A DNA stretch of 17,437 nt from Microscillaceae bacterium. GTDB lineage: Bacteria > Bacteroidota > Bacteroidia > Cytophagales > Microscillaceae. The position numbers were made by a program, and so were the translations under genes. A model generated the notes under the pieces. It was given only the letters and a program-made list of their open reading frames with translations, did no database searches and was not told the DNA's origin. Positions 1-8,012 of the stretch are shown here, piece after piece. The number at the start of each line of letters is the position of its first letter. The stretch's first letter is position 1. The stretch is taken from contig DMXI01000292.1 of the NCBI GenBank assembly GCA_003483885.1, positions 1 through 17,437 of the forward strand, in the 5' to 3' direction.

Positions 1-2
1 AT

Positions 3-98
3 CCAGTCTATAAAGGTAATGGTTACACAGATAAGGGTGTAAGTCAAGACCACTGGGGAATTATATTGTATTTTCATGTAGATAGGTTAAGGTTTTAG
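3..98 (+). CDS. possible 3' end of an upstream gene (partial)
   Basis: One frame is open from the left edge through 31 codons to a TAG at 96-98; the other two forward frames close within the first 45 bases. The tail reads PVYKGNGYTDKGVSQDHWGI and ends HVDRLRF, with ordinary amino-acid composition. It could be the C-terminus of a gene co-directional with the NTPase downstream, possibly a further component of that locus. No family is recognisable from so short a piece, and an open stretch of this size can arise by chance. Confidence 0.35.
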   Translation, partial: PVYKGNGYTDKGVSQDHWGIILYFHVDRLRF

Positions 99-359
99 CT
101 TGAGCAACCAACAGTTAATCACAAGCTTCAAGTATGGTTATATTTTGTCTATAACGAAAATTTTGTCTTGAAGCTTACATTTAAGAGCTATCAAAAATAT
201 ATACTTTTTGTTTGGATTGAAATTTTTAGAGGAAAAGGTTTACATAATCAGAAGAATTTAGGGAGTTATTATCCGCAAAACGTTTTCTTTCAAGAGGATT
301 TTTCTATATTTTAGAAATGAATCAAAACGATTACAGGTTAAAAAGTAACTATGAAATGA
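99..359. other. intergenic leader of the EAD1-NTPase gene with inverted and direct repeats
   Basis: No gene is seen. It holds a perfect 10-bp inverted repeat, AAGCTTCAAG at 123-132 and CTTGAAGCTT at 167-176, with a 34-base spacer. Within it a 9-bp direct repeat ATTTTGTCT occurs at 142-150 and 160-168, 18 bp apart. No T-run follows the second arm, so this is not a good intrinsic terminator; an operator or folded leader is possible. Closer to the gene, TATATTTT at 305-312 matches seven of eight positions of the Bacteroidota -7 element, but no clear -33 TTG precedes it. Confidence 0.4.
123..176. repeat. 10-bp inverted repeat enclosing a 9-bp direct repeat
   Basis: The arms at 123-132 and 167-176 are perfect reverse complements. 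The direct repeats at 142-150 and 160-168 lie inside the loop, the second overlapping the right arm by two bases. It sits about 185 bases before the start codon of the large NTPase gene. The role is unknown; a regulator binding site or mRNA/leader structure is possible. Confidence 0.5.
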
Positions 360-3300
360 ATGTCTATGCAAATCCCTCCTATCGAAGAACTTAGTCCAAA
401 ACAATTTAATGAATTGAGCGAAATTCTGACTGTTTTCTCCAAAGATGACTTCCGGCTGGTTTTTCGCCGAACTTTTGGTGTCTCTCTGGAAACAGGGGTA
501 GGCACTGAAAGAAAAAGCAAAGATATACTGATACTGGATATTTTGGAATGGGCCGAAAAAGGAGGAAGGATAAGCCAACTATTGGAAGGAATGATCAAGC
601 ACAGTCCTTCTAATCCTTCACTGAGGGGTTTTGTCCAAGAGATAAACCCAACACCTCATATACCCCCACCACCGAGTTACCCTTGTTTTAAAGAGAGTGT
701 CTCTATAGATAAAATAGCACCTGTCCATATTATGGACACCAGAAAAAAGTTTCACCAGGACTTTTATTACCAACGACCTTTTGATGAACACATCTTTGAG
801 CTGGCTATGGATGACAAAAACCTGTTGCTTATTGGCAATTCACTGGCAGGCAAAACCAGGGCGATTTATGAGCTTATCAAAAAACTGGCGATTACCCGAC
901 CTCAGACCCAAATCCTGTTCCCGTTAAATGTATCTGTCAAAAAAAATCAGCCTTTATCCATTCCCAAAATCACAGGGCATCGTCATATTGCCTTTATAGA
1001 AGATATAGACGATTATTATAAAAGCAATAATGAAAGGAGGCAAAACTATGACTTCGTCATCAAAGAGTTGGTTCGTAACGATGTACAGATGTTTGCAACT
1101 TGTCGCACTGGTCCTGAATACCAATCCTATAAAAAAGAAGCGCATAGCAAGGTCAAGGAATTGTTTGAAGTCGTAAAAGTAGATAAAATCAATCAAGCTG
1201 ATCTCAATCAATTTCAAGAAAGATTGGACTTGGATATAGAGCGGCCTCGTAAATTTGACGGAAACATTGGATCACTGTTTATGAAGATCCAAAAAATGAA
1301 AGATAGATACGAAACGCTTGCCCATCATGCTAAAAATGTAGATGATGATGTCACCAATGTAACCAAAATAGCCCACGAGATTTTAAAGGCCCTGAAGGCT
1401 TTTTATTACTCCTCCAATTATTTCCAAAAAAATGAATATAGTCGCGAATTGGTACAGGATTATACACTTAGACGACTGCTGGGAAAATTTGCTTCTGACA
1501 AAAAAGTATTGAACGAGTTTCAGCTCAAACTTAATAGAGCAACTCAACCTCCTCCAGAACTCCATAAATTTAAGGCAAACTTTGACTATGCGTTGGAATA
1601 CCTCCGCAGTGATGACGATCATTTAAATTTTATCGAATTGGGTAAAACGATCAAAACTGAGGAAGTATACCTCGAAACTTTAGTAAGCGACTATCCGCCA
1701 GCACGTATTATGAAGCACATTAGTGATTTGTATGATGCCGATGGTGAACAACAAAAGTTTGGTTTTTTTGTAAAAGTGCTCAACTTCAACAAGATGATTG
1801 CAGATGAATCTTCTTACAAAGAAAGGCTGAATTTGTTTAAGCGAATGAAACAACAGCAGATCAAGCCCGATGCCGATACCTTTGCTTTGTTGATCGCAAA
1901 AAGCTCAGAAGAACAGGCATTTCGCTGGTTTGACAAATTCAAAAATAGAAAGCTAGAGGCTAATGAAAGTATTCTCACGAATATGGTCATGAAATGCTCT
2001 GATTTTGAAAACGCTTTTGCTTTCCTTGAAAAGTTTTTGGCGTATCAAGCCAGCAAGGATGACCAGGAAACCAACCTGGAAGAATACCTTTCTTTTTTTC
2101 ATCAGTTTGCCAAACAAATTACCACTAAAGAACAAATCACCAAATGCCTTCGTGTCTTGAAACTTAATACTGGGCAAGTCTTTACGCTTGTTTTTAATGA
2201 AATAATGCTGCTTAGTAAAATCAAACTAAGCCATCAACAAGTATTAACTTATCTACAGCAATACGCTGTTGTGCCTGACAATAATACTTGGGTTTTGCTT
2301 ATTCAAAGGGGGAGTTCTTTTGAGCAACAGGCATTGTTTTCAAGCCCTTATTTTACCGATATTAAGGTTGAGATTTCGGTTTTATTGAATTATATCAAAC
2401 ACGCCGATTCATTTGAAACAGCCTTACAATATTTAGACTACCCCATTTTTAGTGATTTGATTGAGCACCAAGTCACTTTCAATGAATTAATTAACCAAGC
2501 TAATTCTTTGGAGAGAGCACTTGAATTATTTGATCATCACAAATTGAAAAATATTACCCCTAATACGGGCACTCTCAATGATTTAATCAGGCAGGCAAAT
2601 TCCCTGGATCAAGCACTTGAATTGTTCAATCACCATCAATTGCAAGGCATTTTACCCAACACTGGTACGGTAAATCAGCTTATTAATCGATCCAATTCCT
2701 TGGAAAAAGCGCTTCAATTATTCCAACAACACCAATTCAAAAAAATTAAGGTCAACACTGGTACTTTAAATGAATTGATTAGGCAAGCAGATTCTCTGGA
2801 TCAAGCGCTTAAGTTATTGAAACATCCACAATTGAAAAATATTATCCCTGACACTGGCACTCTCAACGATTTAATCAATCGTGCCCATTCGCTAGAGGAG
2901 GCACTTGAATTATTGAATCATCCACAATTGCAAGATATCCCTCCTGATTCCACCACTCTGAATGAGTTGATTAGGCAAGCGCATTCACTAGAGAAAGGAC
3001 TTGCGTTACTCAAGGCTTACCGATTGCAAAACGTTTATCCTAAGGTTGGAACACTCAATGATTTAATTAAAAAGACTAATTCTTTAGAAAAGGCGCTTGA
3101 CCTGCTAGATCATCACCACTTGAAGAGCATTAAGGCTGATAATGGGACATTAAATGAATTAATTGAAAAAAGTAAAAACTTAGAGGTAGCGCTTTTATTA
3201 TTCAAAAAGGATAAGTTACAGCACATCAAGCTAAATCAGAAAAACCTGAATGTACTGGTCAAGTTTTGTAAAAATACGCAAGATGTAAAAACGGTGATTC

Positions 3301-3698
3301 AACTGCTCATTCATAATAATTATCCAGTAACATTTTATTTTCTTGAACACATTACTTTTCCTTTGTCAAAATATAAAGATTTAAATGACATTGACCTATT
3401 CTGGCAGAGCTACAAACAATTTTCCGGATTTGACTTTTTAGACAAACAGTTTGCATCACTCTCATCGATTCTCGATCACCTGGATAAATACGAACGCAAA
3501 ATCTATAAACTACATATCAATCACTTACTATATATTGCTATTGGTCAACGATTTATTTTAAACAAGCCCCAAAAGGAAAAGCTATGGCAAGCCTACAAGA
3601 GCAAACGAAACTCAAAAACATTGATACACCCAGAGGATACTTTGTATGAAGATATTTTAGAAATGTGGAATAATTACGAATTTCCTGATCATTCATAA
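360..3698 (+). CDS. EAD1 / STAND-like P-loop NTPase / PPR-like repeat conflict protein
   Basis: The protein has 1112 residues. Residues about 5-97 fit the EAD1 pattern: a helical domain with an L-x-L-V-F-R-R core, a W-A-E helix and a P-S-N-P-x-L end. EADs couple signalling NTPases to effectors by like-with-like contacts. A P-loop NTPase follows, with Walker A GNSLAGKT at 159-166, Walker B HIAFIEDIDD at 209-218 (hydrophobic strand, then acidic E214, D215, D217, D218), and a sensor-like strand MFATCRT ending near R249 and T250. This fits a STAND-type switch. A helical linker leads into PPR-like repeats from about residue 477, regular from 674 to 961, then a short helical C-terminus. There is no signal peptide or membrane helix, so it is cytoplasmic. 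The start is the ATG directly after an overlapping TGA; MSM offers two possible starts. The architecture suggests ligand-gated switching in a defence or cell-suicide system, with the repeats as sensor. EAD1 and the P-loop are strong; the precise NTPase clade is uncertain. Confidence 0.85.
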   Translation: MSMQIPPIEELSPKQFNELSEILTVFSKDDFRLVFRRTFGVSLETGVGTERKSKDILILDILEWAEKGGRISQLLEGMIKHSPSNPSLRGFVQEINPTPHIPPPPSYPCFKESVSIDKIAPVHIMDTRKKFHQDFYYQRPFDEHIFELAMDDKNLLLIGNSLAGKTRAIYELIKKLAITRPQTQILFPLNVSVKKNQPLSIPKITGHRHIAFIEDIDDYYKSNNERRQNYDFVIKELVRNDVQMFATCRTGPEYQSYKKEAHSKVKELFEVVKVDKINQADLNQFQERLDLDIERPRKFDGNIGSLFMKIQKMKDRYETLAHHAKNVDDDVTNVTKIAHEILKALKAFYYSSNYFQKNEYSRELVQDYTLRRLLGKFASDKKVLNEFQLKLNRATQPPPELHKFKANFDYALEYLRSDDDHLNFIELGKTIKTEEVYLETLVSDYPPARIMKHISDLYDADGEQQKFGFFVKVLNFNKMIADESSYKERLNLFKRMKQQQIKPDADTFALLIAKSSEEQAFRWFDKFKNRKLEANESILTNMVMKCSDFENAFAFLEKFLAYQASKDDQETNLEEYLSFFHQFAKQITTKEQITKCLRVLKLNTGQVFTLVFNEIMLLSKIKLSHQQVLTYLQQYAVVPDNNTWVLLIQRGSSFEQQALFSSPYFTDIKVEISVLLNYIKHADSFETALQYLDYPIFSDLIEHQVTFNELINQANSLERALELFDHHKLKNITPNTGTLNDLIRQANSLDQALELFNHHQLQGILPNTGTVNQLINRSNSLEKALQLFQQHQFKKIKVNTGTLNELIRQADSLDQALKLLKHPQLKNIIPDTGTLNDLINRAHSLEEALELLNHPQLQDIPPDSTTLNELIRQAHSLEKGLALLKAYRLQNVYPKVGTLNDLIKKTNSLEKALDLLDHHHLKSIKADNGTLNELIEKSKNLEVALLLFKKDKLQHIKLNQKNLNVLVKFCKNTQDVKTVIQLLIHNNYPVTFYFLEHITFPLSKYKDLNDIDLFWQSYKQFSGFDFLDKQFASLSSILDHLDKYERKIYKLHINHLLYIAIGQRFILNKPQKEKLWQAYKSKRNSKTLIHPEDTLYEDILEMWNNYEFPDHS
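2379..3242 (+). repeat. nine in-frame 96-bp repeats encoding 32-residue PPR-like units
   Basis: Repeat starts fall at 2379, 2475, 2571, 2667, 2763, 2859, 2955, 3051 and 3147, exactly 96 bp apart, with a decayed tenth unit from 3243. Each 32-residue unit has T-L-N-x-L-I at positions 1-6, S-L-[DE]-x-A-L at 11-16, L or I at 24 and 27, and usually P-[ND] at 29-30. This matches a PPR motif (T-Y-N-x-L-I ... L-x-E-A-L-x-L-F ... G-I-x-P-D) with three residues removed between the conserved Asn and the E-A-L helix. Less regular units precede it; one around residues 490-515 is strikingly PPR-like (LFKRMKQQQIKPD then TFALLI). The units have drifted at DNA level but hold their length exactly, pointing to selection on a regular superhelix. 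Confidence 0.85.
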
Positions 3699-3709
3699 CC
3701 TTTACGCAT

Positions 3710-4213
3710 ATGCATCTCCAACTCACTCCTGAGCAATCTAATGACTTCCATGAAGCACTTCTCCATGCTTTTCGTAATTATGATGACCTGCGACTCATGC
3801 TACGTCATCAACTCAATAAAAGACTTGAGGAAATAACGGCTCCCAAAGCATTAAATTTAGTAGTACTGGAAATACTAGAGTCAGCCGAATCAGAGGGTTG
3901 GTTGTATGATTTGCTACAAGCAGCCCGAAATCAAAAACCAGGAAACCCCAGACTTAAGAGCTTTGAAGCTTCTTTGACCATACCAATAAAGCCTGAAGCC
4001 TCTCAAGCTGAGAACCCCATCGAGAGTGCACTTCAAGGCCTCGAGTCTGGTGATTTTGTTAATTTTTTTGAAGAAATGGAAAAGGTTACACCCAGTGATC
4101 AACGTACAACGCTTAGCCAGTTAAGAGGCCAATACATTGCGGGTAATCTACCCTATAATTTTCCTCAAAGGTTGCGACTTTTTGCTTTAGATATACAAAA
4201 GCTTTTGAAGTGA
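3710..4213 (+). CDS. EAD1 adaptor protein with a second small helical domain
   Basis: The protein has 167 residues. Residues 1 to about 92 are a textbook EAD1 domain: FHEALLHAFRNYDDLRLMLR, then an AESEGW helix, then LLQAARNQKPGNPRL. After a short linker, residues about 104-167 form a second all-helical domain with a GDFVNFFEEM helix, a LSQLRGQYIAGNL helix and a closing QRLRLFALDIQKLL helix. This resembles the short C-terminal EAD-type modules that accompany EAD1 in other Bacteroidota and cyanobacterial proteins; I recognise the style but cannot assign the exact EAD class. The start codon lies 11 bases after the stop of the EAD1-NTPase gene, so the two are almost surely co-transcribed. Having no enzymatic domain, it probably acts as an adaptor: its EAD1 would meet that of the NTPase and the second domain would recruit an effector encoded elsewhere. 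The adaptor role is inference. Confidence 0.85.
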   Translation: MHLQLTPEQSNDFHEALLHAFRNYDDLRLMLRHQLNKRLEEITAPKALNLVVLEILESAESEGWLYDLLQAARNQKPGNPRLKSFEASLTIPIKPEASQAENPIESALQGLESGDFVNFFEEMEKVTPSDQRTTLSQLRGQYIAGNLPYNFPQRLRLFALDIQKLLK

Positions 4214-4628
4214 TTAGGTAATCTGGTTATCATTTTATACCTATCAGGAAAACCCAAATAAGCGCCTATACAGTCCTTAGTTAGTCAAGGAAGTTCTACT
4301 TTGAGACCAAACCTGCCTGTGCGTAAAAAACGACCTCCAAACTTAATGAGATCACCCTCACCTCACAATATTTTACTTATCAACAAAACACCAAATTTAT
4401 CCCTACAAAACCTCCCTTTAAGCAATACTTCATTTGCTTATTTCACAACAAATCAAATATTGTCAAATCATTTGAAAATCACTGGATAAATCACAGATTA
4501 TCAACACTTTACAATTAATTTTCAAAAAACAGGTTTAGACTGTCCGTTCCTCAAGCCAAATCTTGTATGTAATAACCAGAAGTGATCTTCGCTTTTTATT
4601 TTAATCAATAATCAAACTTATTTTTCTA
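4214..4628. other. 415-base gene-free stretch between the EAD operon and the T9SS protein
   Basis: No convincing gene is present. A 62-codon frame at 4301-4489 has no recognisable domain and an unnatural composition rich in Asn, Pro and Leu, so I do not call it. The + strand is strikingly poor in G from about 4330 to 4530, with runs of A, C and T. Only weak dyads are seen: AGGTA/TACCT near 4216-4243 and the 11-bp palindrome CAAATCATTTG near 4463. There is no strong intrinsic terminator after the EAD operon and no clear TAnnTTTG promoter before the next gene. Confidence 0.5.
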
Positions 4629-7600
4629 ATGACAAATAATACAAAAGTGATCTTTGAAACAACAAAAGATCAAACTCAGTTTTATTCCAAATCTTGCTTA
4701 TCTATTTTGGCACTCCTGCTTTTGGGAAGCTTTGTCGCAAATGCGCAAGTTACCTGGACAGGAGGAACTAGTGGTGACTGGAACATAGCTAGTAACTGGA
4801 GTTCTGGAATGGTTCCAGGTGCCTCAGATAAAGTAATTATTTCCAATGCAACTATAAATCTCAATGGAGATCGAACTGTAGCAGGGATAAGCATCGTTGG
4901 AGGAGGAATCAATCCTGGAAGTGTTAGTACTAGTAAATTGATTACCAACAGTAATACCGAAACCAGTTTCTTTGGAGGAAGCGCTATTATTGATGTTGCG
5001 GTTGAGATTTCTAACGCAACGATGCGCTTAAATGGGGCAACTTTCGAAAAGGTAGCGATCTTCGAAATAAAAGGAATTGCCCCAAACAATATCTCCTCCT
5101 GTACCGGAAACAACACCTTTAAGCAGCAGACAACCATAAAAGCTACTCAAGCCAATAACTATTTCATATTAGGAGCAGGCAATCCTGACACTTTCGTTGG
5201 AAACCTTATTCTAGATAGTGACAATGGAGGTAGCATTCAAGTTGGTTACAGCAGTGCGAGCAACCAGTTCAATCAAAACATTTCTATGAGCAGTGAGGCG
5301 GGTGGCTATATTGCCATTTGCAATGGTGGAGGAAGTGGAACCCTAGCACCAAGCGCCAGTTTGGTAAACAATGGCCTAAACGGAGGAACATTGGTGATTG
5401 GTGGATTGGATATTTCAACGCCTGTAACCTTCACCATTCCAGACGTGATTTTCCAGACCTGGAGTGGCAATTACTTTAACACGGTGGATGTTTCTGCCAA
5501 AGGGGTTTGGTTAAGTGGATCAGACTTCCATGAGGTAACACACTTCACCAAAACAGGAGCAACTGTAGATCAAGGCCAAGGAGGTAATACCTTCCACAAA
5601 AAGGTTACCCTAACCAATACCGCAAATGGTGGATTCTGGGGATTTAGTTATAGTGGAAGTAAAGATGATGTATTTAAAGATGAAGTGTACATCGAAGGCA
5701 TTGGAAGTAGTCCATATTATATTTCCACTTTTGGATCAAATAATATATTTGAAAAAAATGTATACATTACAAATACTGGAGGAGCTTACATCAACTTTGG
5801 ATCTTCTAATGCTGGTAATGTTTCTTTTTTAACTGGTGCTACGATTCTTCCCACCCTGGATGCCTCCTCAAACTCTCTTTTCAATACTGGGGCTCTATAT
5901 TTATACCGAACCAGTATGCCTGATCCTTTAAATTTAAATATCCCAGATGTGATTTTGGCCATCAATACCAGTCATTTCCAAGGTGCAGTGAATGCCACAA
6001 GTAGGATGTTGACTTTGAATACCAGCGTGTATGATCAAGCGGCCACATTTGATATTGTGGGTATTCCTAACTCAAACTTATATGGTAAGGGTGGAAATAC
6101 CTTTCACGGTCCTACTTCAGTGCGTTTCAATAGTACAGGTGGTTCGGTAATGATGGGACAAACTACTAAGGATGTATTCAAAAGTACTCTAAATATTGAG
6201 GTTACCCAGGGGGGGATATTTTACCTTGCCCATAGCTCCAGTGAGGCCAACGAATACGAAGGAGATGTTACTTTCAGTGTACTGGGCACTGGCACCATTA
6301 GAGTAGCTGAATACGGACAAGATTTTTCTATAGACAATAATCTAACATTGAACAGTGTAAACCCTGGTAGAATTGTCATTGGAAGCAATTCTAACGGAAA
6401 ACTAACCTTGGATGGGACTACCGATCAAACCATTACCCATACTGGAACCAATGATTATCAACCTGCGCATGTATTCCAATTAGATGTAAATAAGTCAGGT
6501 GGAAGGATTTTGCTGGGTACTAATCTGGAAATCAAAAAAACGATGGCTTTTACCCAGGGGATGGTAAAAACTACTGGTGCCAACGGTTTGCTTATTTTTG
6601 ATGAAGATGCTACTTATACTGGGGTAGATAACACTAAATATGTATCAGGAAAAGTACAGAAAAAAGGCAGTGTAAGTTTTGTGTTTCCAGTAGGAAGCGA
6701 TACGCAATACCGCCCACTCTCTACTAATGTAACCGCTGGTTCGGCTCCAGTAACAGTTTATTTTGTGGAAGGTCAAGAACCTACCGGAATTGCTCCTCCT
6801 AAGTGTACCGAAATTGCCACCTGTGAGCACTGGGTAGTCAATAGTGACAACTCTGTAATTACCTTTAATGTAGCCGTGAATATTACTGGTTCTTGTGTAA
6901 ATCCTTTGCCAAGCAACCCAATGATCGCTTGGTTTGATAAAACTCAATGGAATTTATTGGATGCAACCATTCAACCAGTAGACATGCTTACCGCAACTCC
7001 TACTGTGACTACGGTACCTAATAGCACCCAGAGTGGTGATCATTATGTAACCATTGGTAGCAAAATCACATTACCTGGTGGTAATGTAATGACTGGTAGC
7101 TCTTCGGTTTGTCAAAATACCAGCCAAATCTATTCGGTGCCTTCAGCACCCAATACTACGTACTCGTGGAAATTGCCTATTGGTTGGTCTATTACTTCTT
7201 CAAATCCAAATTCTAATCAAATCACCGTAACCGTAGCATCTAATGCTCCAGTAGGAACGCAAACCATTGCCGTGTATCCATCACAGGTGGCCAATTGTGA
7301 GTTCTGTGAACTTGACCCAATCATTTTAGAGGTAACCGTAAATGCTCAACCCAATGTGGGTAGCGTGGTAGGTCCAACTACCGCCAAAGCTGGCCAATCG
7401 AGCATCACTTACTCAGTGACTAACACCACTGGAGCAGATGAGTTTGTATGGACATTGCCTACTGGAGTAGCGGAAAATGGTAGCGGCTCTACAGGAACCA
7501 TTACTACTACGGTGCCTTTTATCACGGTAGATTTTGTGGCTGGTTTTGCTGGTGGCAACATCAATGTATACGGAACCAGTACCACTTGCGGCAATGGTCC

Positions 7601-7928
7601 AACGGTAAGTATGTTTGTGAGCTTATGCACCACTTGTCGTACTTCCAATAATGCATTGCCTGATAACTTGAAAAATAACCACTTGACGGTTTTCCCGAAT
7701 CCAATTATGGGGTCTGATAAGATCAAAATTCAGATTGAAGGGCAAACTCAGGTTTCAGTAGTAAATGTGGTGATTGTGGATGAAAAAGGTGCCAAAGTAA
7801 AATCATTCGTTCAAGAGCTACAAAATGGCATTGTGGAAATTCCAGGGCAATTTTTAGCTCCAGGTAAATACTTGCTTCGCATTCAGGTAGGGGCCGAGAC
7901 AGTTGGGAAGAAGCTTTTGAAGTACTAA
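4629..7928 (+). CDS. secreted modular surface protein with T9SS type A sorting domain
   Basis: The protein has 1099 residues. A signal peptide covers about 1-40, with an unusually long 22-residue N-region before the hydrophobic core and an A-N-A-Q cleavage region. The mature part begins with the W-T-G-x-x-x-G-D-W-x-x-x-x-N-W pattern common at the start of Bacteroidota surface beta-rich proteins. Residues about 155-640 contain large, loosely repeated beta-rich modules; the landmark G-[GN]-N-T-F recurs near residues 160, 318 and 488. From about residue 810 there are two PKD-like, Ig-like domains with the typical T-Y-S-W-K-L-P and F-V-W-T-L-P strands. The last 80 residues, starting L-T-V-F-P-N-P and ending G-K-K-L-L-K-Y, are a T9SS type A sorting domain, which directs outer-membrane transit and cell-surface attachment or release. 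No catalytic motif is seen, so adhesion or structure is likelier than enzymatic activity. Confidence 0.85.
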   Translation: MTNNTKVIFETTKDQTQFYSKSCLSILALLLLGSFVANAQVTWTGGTSGDWNIASNWSSGMVPGASDKVIISNATINLNGDRTVAGISIVGGGINPGSVSTSKLITNSNTETSFFGGSAIIDVAVEISNATMRLNGATFEKVAIFEIKGIAPNNISSCTGNNTFKQQTTIKATQANNYFILGAGNPDTFVGNLILDSDNGGSIQVGYSSASNQFNQNISMSSEAGGYIAICNGGGSGTLAPSASLVNNGLNGGTLVIGGLDISTPVTFTIPDVIFQTWSGNYFNTVDVSAKGVWLSGSDFHEVTHFTKTGATVDQGQGGNTFHKKVTLTNTANGGFWGFSYSGSKDDVFKDEVYIEGIGSSPYYISTFGSNNIFEKNVYITNTGGAYINFGSSNAGNVSFLTGATILPTLDASSNSLFNTGALYLYRTSMPDPLNLNIPDVILAINTSHFQGAVNATSRMLTLNTSVYDQAATFDIVGIPNSNLYGKGGNTFHGPTSVRFNSTGGSVMMGQTTKDVFKSTLNIEVTQGGIFYLAHSSSEANEYEGDVTFSVLGTGTIRVAEYGQDFSIDNNLTLNSVNPGRIVIGSNSNGKLTLDGTTDQTITHTGTNDYQPAHVFQLDVNKSGGRILLGTNLEIKKTMAFTQGMVKTTGANGLLIFDEDATYTGVDNTKYVSGKVQKKGSVSFVFPVGSDTQYRPLSTNVTAGSAPVTVYFVEGQEPTGIAPPKCTEIATCEHWVVNSDNSVITFNVAVNITGSCVNPLPSNPMIAWFDKTQWNLLDATIQPVDMLTATPTVTTVPNSTQSGDHYVTIGSKITLPGGNVMTGSSSVCQNTSQIYSVPSAPNTTYSWKLPIGWSITSSNPNSNQITVTVASNAPVGTQTIAVYPSQVANCEFCELDPIILEVTVNAQPNVGSVVGPTTAKAGQSSITYSVTNTTGADEFVWTLPTGVAENGSGSTGTITTTVPFITVDFVAGFAGGNINVYGTSTTCGNGPTVSMFVSLCTTCRTSNNALPDNLKNNHLTVFPNPIMGSDKIKIQIEGQTQVSVVNVVIVDEKGAKVKSFVQELQNGIVEIPGQFLAPGKYLLRIQVGAETVGKKLLKY

Positions 7929-7970
7929 TTTCAAATTAAAGTCATATCAATATCACTATTGTAAAACAAG

Positions 7971-7993
7971 AAAGGGGCTAATGCCCCTTTTTT
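7971..7993 (+). terminator. intrinsic terminator after the T9SS protein gene
   Basis: A perfect 8-bp stem, AAAGGGGC at 7971-7978 and GCCCCTTT at 7983-7990, has a four-base TAAT loop and leads into a run of six T (7988-7993). It lies 43 bases after the stop of the + strand gene and 20 bases before the stop of the convergent minus-strand gene. The minus-strand side is followed by CTTGTTTTAC, a weaker T-tract, so it may also serve that gene. Confidence 0.88.
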
Positions 7994-8012
7994 ATTTTAT
8001 ATCATTGTTTGA

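Noticed and set aside
317..394. 25-codon frame overlapping the start of the NTPase gene
   Set aside because: It starts at an ATG at 317 and overlaps the large gene in another frame. There is no recognisable peptide, and it is too short to support as a leader peptide.
2379..3242. Evenly spaced 96-bp repeats that could be mistaken for a CRISPR array
   Set aside because: The units are diverged, in frame within a long open gene, and translate to a clear 32-residue helical repeat. There are no identical repeats with unique spacers.
4301..4489. 62-codon open frame between the EAD operon and the T9SS gene
   Set aside because: The composition is odd, there is no domain or signal, and it lies in a G-poor stretch where open frames arise easily.
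4682..5137. 151-codon minus-strand frame opposite the T9SS protein
   Set aside because: It mirrors the beta-rich coding sequence and has no domain or plausible start context.
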